Source: Geoalkalibacter ferrihydriticus DSM 17813 (GTDB lineage Bacteria; Desulfobacterota; Desulfuromonadia; Desulfuromonadales; Geoalkalibacteraceae). From it: DNA of 64,000 nt. The notes under the pieces were generated by a model. The model was not told the origin of the DNA. It saw only the letters and a program-made list of their open reading frames with translations, and made no database searches. The translations under genes were made by a program, and so were the position numbers. The first letter of the stretch is position 1; each line of letters starts with the position of its first letter. Shown one piece after another: positions 62,141-64,000 of this stretch. The DNA is taken from positions 1,321,337 through 1,385,336 of the forward strand of contig NZ_JWJD01000001.1 in assembly GCF_000820505.1 (NCBI RefSeq), written 5' to 3'.

Positions 62141-62845
62141 ATGGCCGTCAAAGCATCTGAAGAGAGCATCTGCCGCTTGTCTGAGTGTGAAATTTTTGAA
62201 AAAATATTGCCAAGATATGAGCAGGATTTAAAGGAGCTTTTCACTCGGAAAATTGTGGAAAAATCCCAAGCACTCTTTTTGCAGAATGAAAAACCCAATA
62301 AAATCCATTTCTTATGTTCTGGGAAAATGAAGCAGTCGCGAACGAATTATTCCGGGAAAAATTCGACAATCAGGATTTTCGGCCCTGTAAATTTTCTGGA
62401 TATCGCTTCGGTTTTAACCGAAGAAAAATACTCCTTTTCGTGTTATGCGCTCGAAAGATCCTGTGTTCACGCCATTGATAAATCAGATTTTTTGCGGATT
62501 TTTGAGTCCGATGCAAATTTCAGCCGCGTGATTTTAAGGCAACTGTGCGCGGACACAATCCGCTTGAAAAATGAATTATCGAATTGTCGCGGGTTGCCCG
62601 GTCGTCAGAATCTGGCCTCCTTGTTGATCAGCCTCGCCGAGGATTTCGGCAACAAAAAACGAGCTGGCATCGAACTTGATATTCTCTTGTCGCGGGCTGA
62701 AATGGCAGAGATGTGCGGCATGACCACCGAAGCCTTAATCCGGCTTCTGACTGGATTCAAAAAGGAAGGGCTGGTTGAGGCCCTCGATGGCAAGAGACTT
62801 GTAATTCGTGACTTTCAGCGACTGCTGGAAATTTCTCGAAGCTGA
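62141..62845 (+). CDS. Crp/Fnr-family transcription regulator
   Basis: A 234-residue regulator. A cyclic-nucleotide-binding-like beta roll (about 20-130: KIHFLCSGKMKQ, IFGPVNFLDIASVL), a long dimer helix, and a winged helix (RAEMAEMCGMTTEALIRLL). Cysteines are present but not in the Fnr [4Fe-4S] spacing, and the Crp cAMP residues are not evident, so the effector is unknown. The DNA is AT-richer than its neighbours. A weak ribosome site precedes the ATG. Confidence 0.88.
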   Translation: MAVKASEESICRLSECEIFEKILPRYEQDLKELFTRKIVEKSQALFLQNEKPNKIHFLCSGKMKQSRTNYSGKNSTIRIFGPVNFLDIASVLTEEKYSFSCYALERSCVHAIDKSDFLRIFESDANFSRVILRQLCADTIRLKNELSNCRGLPGRQNLASLLISLAEDFGNKKRAGIELDILLSRAEMAEMCGMTTEALIRLLTGFKKEGLVEALDGKRLVIRDFQRLLEISRS

Positions 62846-63225
62846 TTTTTCGTCTTTTATTATTGATCTTCGCGCGAACGAAGTTTGCGCAACGGGGTTG
62901 CGTTGCTGATTGGGTGGCTGTTTTTAAGCAGATCAATGCTGCCAGTATCCTTCGCTTTGTTGGTTTGAAACTCACGCTTGCCCTCTGTCTAAGTCGGCAC
63001 GGTTTGAACACCTTCAAAACTTGGAATGAGAAGAAAGGTTGGTTTGTTCGGAGCGCGAATTGCGCGGGCAATGCCTAAAAATTGGGGGGTGTGGTCCCAA
63101 CAAGCAGCCGCTTCTTATAATGCAAGAAATGGAAAAAGCCATTTAACGAAACAATCTGGCAGTATGACCCGGCGGTTTGCTCTGGAAAAGCTTAGGAAAA
63201 CCTTTGGAAGGGCGTGGGTTTGCTT
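62846..63225. other. 380-base gap without a recognised gene
   Basis: Short frames exist but none has a ribosome site, a family match or consistent codon use. A GGTTTGAA/TTGGTTTG-type repetition was seen but is not convincing. Confidence 0.4.
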
Positions 63226-63543
63226 ATGATGGCGCGTATTTGGGCAAGTAGACGGTTTTTGCTGCTGCTCGTCGGTTTGGTGGTGGCCGTTATGTTCATC
63301 GCACCTGAACCGGTTACGGCGAAAAAGGATCGAGATCGTATTCGCTTCTATGGATGGGTCGAGTCCATGCCGCAAGGTTTGCATGGGACATGGATCATTG
63401 GGGGGCGTATGGTGACAACCAACCCTCAAACGCAATTTGACCAGGAAGAAGGACCGCTTCGGATCGGCGGTTGCGCCAAAGTTGATATCCGTTCAGGTTT
63501 GGTCCGTGAAATTGACAGCGAGCCGGCCTCTGATTGCCGCTGA
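63226..63543 (+). CDS. Small secreted protein, DUF5666-like
   Basis: A 105-residue exported protein. Signal peptide (LLLLVGLVVAVMFIAPEPVTA) then a single beta domain with F-Y-G-W-V-E-S-M-P, GTWIIGGRMV and AKVDIRSG, which fits the DUF5666 OB-like repeat. One such repeat only, shorter than most. ATG at 63226 or 63229; a GGAAGGG lies rather far upstream. No partner gene in the window. Confidence 0.7.
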   Translation: MMARIWASRRFLLLLVGLVVAVMFIAPEPVTAKKDRDRIRFYGWVESMPQGLHGTWIIGGRMVTTNPQTQFDQEEGPLRIGGCAKVDIRSGLVREIDSEPASDCR

Positions 63544-63874
63544 GCGATTGGTCCTATGGAAGCAGAGGCGGGTTGAGTGTTTGGAGGCCCCTGGCTCTCG
63601 TGCGGGCGTCGATAGGTTGAAGTCGAGGATCTTCAGATATGAAAACCAGACTTATAATTAAATTAAAATAATATTGCGTGAAACAGCAATGAAACTTTCA
63701 GATGTTAAGTTTTTTAAACTTATCGAAAGTGGTCACAAAATGCAATGAAAGTTGTCTTAGATTTGGCTTTACCTGATTTCATTCGCGGGGGCGGATTAAT
63801 GCTTCGGCACGGCAAGACAGCCGGAAAAGTTGAAGATTTCGGCGAATAATCGCCGACGAACAAAATATCAACAC

Positions 63875-63951
63875 CTTGTAAAAAGCAAACCTGGAGCAAT
63901 TCAGGGACGCAAAGCCACGGATCCTTCGGGATGGCCGGGTTGCCAAGGGTG
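63875..63951 (+). ncRNA. GEMM-I riboswitch, probable 3',3'-cGAMP (GEMM-Ib) class
   Basis: The conserved core is clear: AAAAAGCAAACC, then GGGACGCAAAGCCACGG, a P3 hairpin (GGATCCTTCGGGATGGCC) and CGGGTTGCC, closed by P1 CACCTTG/CAAGGGTG. The base before GCAAACC (Vc2 position 20) is A, not G; A20 marks receptors of 3',3'-cGAMP in Geobacter relatives. The controlled gene lies to the right, off the window. The stretch 63544-63870 before it shows only AT-rich promoter-like DNA and a small hairpin (63838-63857). Confidence 0.88.
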
Positions 63952-63966
63952 GATGCGAGTTTTCAC

Positions 63967-63996
63967 GCCATCCCTGCTCTCGGGGATGGCTTTTTT
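63967..63996 (+). terminator. Riboswitch expression-platform terminator
   Basis: GCCATCCC, loop, GGGATGGC, six T. An alternative hairpin GGATGCG/CGCCATCC (63951-63974) overlaps its left arm and the end of P1, giving a terminator/antiterminator choice. Confidence 0.82.
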
Positions 63997-64000
63997 GTTG

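Noticed and set aside
1..64000. CRISPR arrays, rRNA, tRNA (including tRNA-Sec) or prophage modules
   Set aside because: Looked for on both strands; none was recognised by eye. A tRNA scan would be decisive.

Overview
The window looks like a chromosome segment of a Desulfuromonadia-type bacterium (Geobacter/Desulfuromonas/Geoalkalibacter relatives). The grounds are two selenocysteine formate dehydrogenases, an fdhD-mobA fusion, a tungsten-type aldehyde oxidoreductase with its own MoaD-like protein, a radical SAM/SPASM maturase, many NtrC/sigma-54 circuits, a PEP-CTERM protein and a GEMM-I riboswitch of the kind abundant in Geobacter. This placement is inference from gene content; no rRNA or tRNA gene was found.

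Region 1 (1-20.6 kb) is a formate dehydrogenase island. A radical SAM maturase (cut by the left edge) converges on fdhD-mobA. Then, on the minus strand, come fdhE, a diheme peroxidase, a selenocysteine DsbA-like protein and fdhCBA (Fdn-like, cytochrome b type). On the plus strand is a three-gene sensor made of an NtrC-type regulator, a type-I periplasmic binding protein and a TorS-like kinase. A second, minus-strand operon encodes another selenocysteine formate dehydrogenase, with an NrfD-type membrane subunit. Good -24/-12 (sigma-54) promoters lie before fdhA1, fdhA2 and fdhD-mobA, so the central sensor is the obvious candidate regulator of the island.

Region 2 (20.6-31 kb) holds an orphan Hen1-like RNA methyltransferase and a TonB receptor/DUF4198 pair likely for metal uptake. 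It ends with a tightly coupled operon: DUF2868 membrane protein, DUF3482 GTPase, aldehyde dehydrogenase, MoaD-like carrier and aldehyde ferredoxin oxidoreductase.

Region 3 (31-43.3 kb) is accessory DNA. It has decayed REP-associated (RAYT) transposase fragments with shared end motifs, an intact RAYT with inverted ends, a lipoprotein, a DUF2141 protein, pfkB, an MreB paralogue, an orphan VgrG with a base-composition-discordant tail plus a candidate immunity lipoprotein, a SagB-type oxidoreductase, a PEP-CTERM protein with a sigma-54-like promoter and a truncated Nramp transporter.

Region 4 (43.3-64 kb) is mixed: VOC protein, DUF815 ATPase, MshEN-PilT ATPase, BvgS-like hybrid kinase, a truncated bacterioferritin, and an NtrC/kinase pair divergent from a DUF4168 gene that carries its own -24/-12 promoter. 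An exported methyltransferase, ferredoxin, cytochrome c, ferric-reductase-like flavoprotein, nicotinate phosphoribosyltransferase, ADP-ribosylglycohydrolase, a kinase-like PAS protein and a Crp-family regulator follow. The window ends in a GEMM-I riboswitch with A at the specificity position (predicted 3',3'-cGAMP type) and a terminator, controlling a gene beyond the edge.
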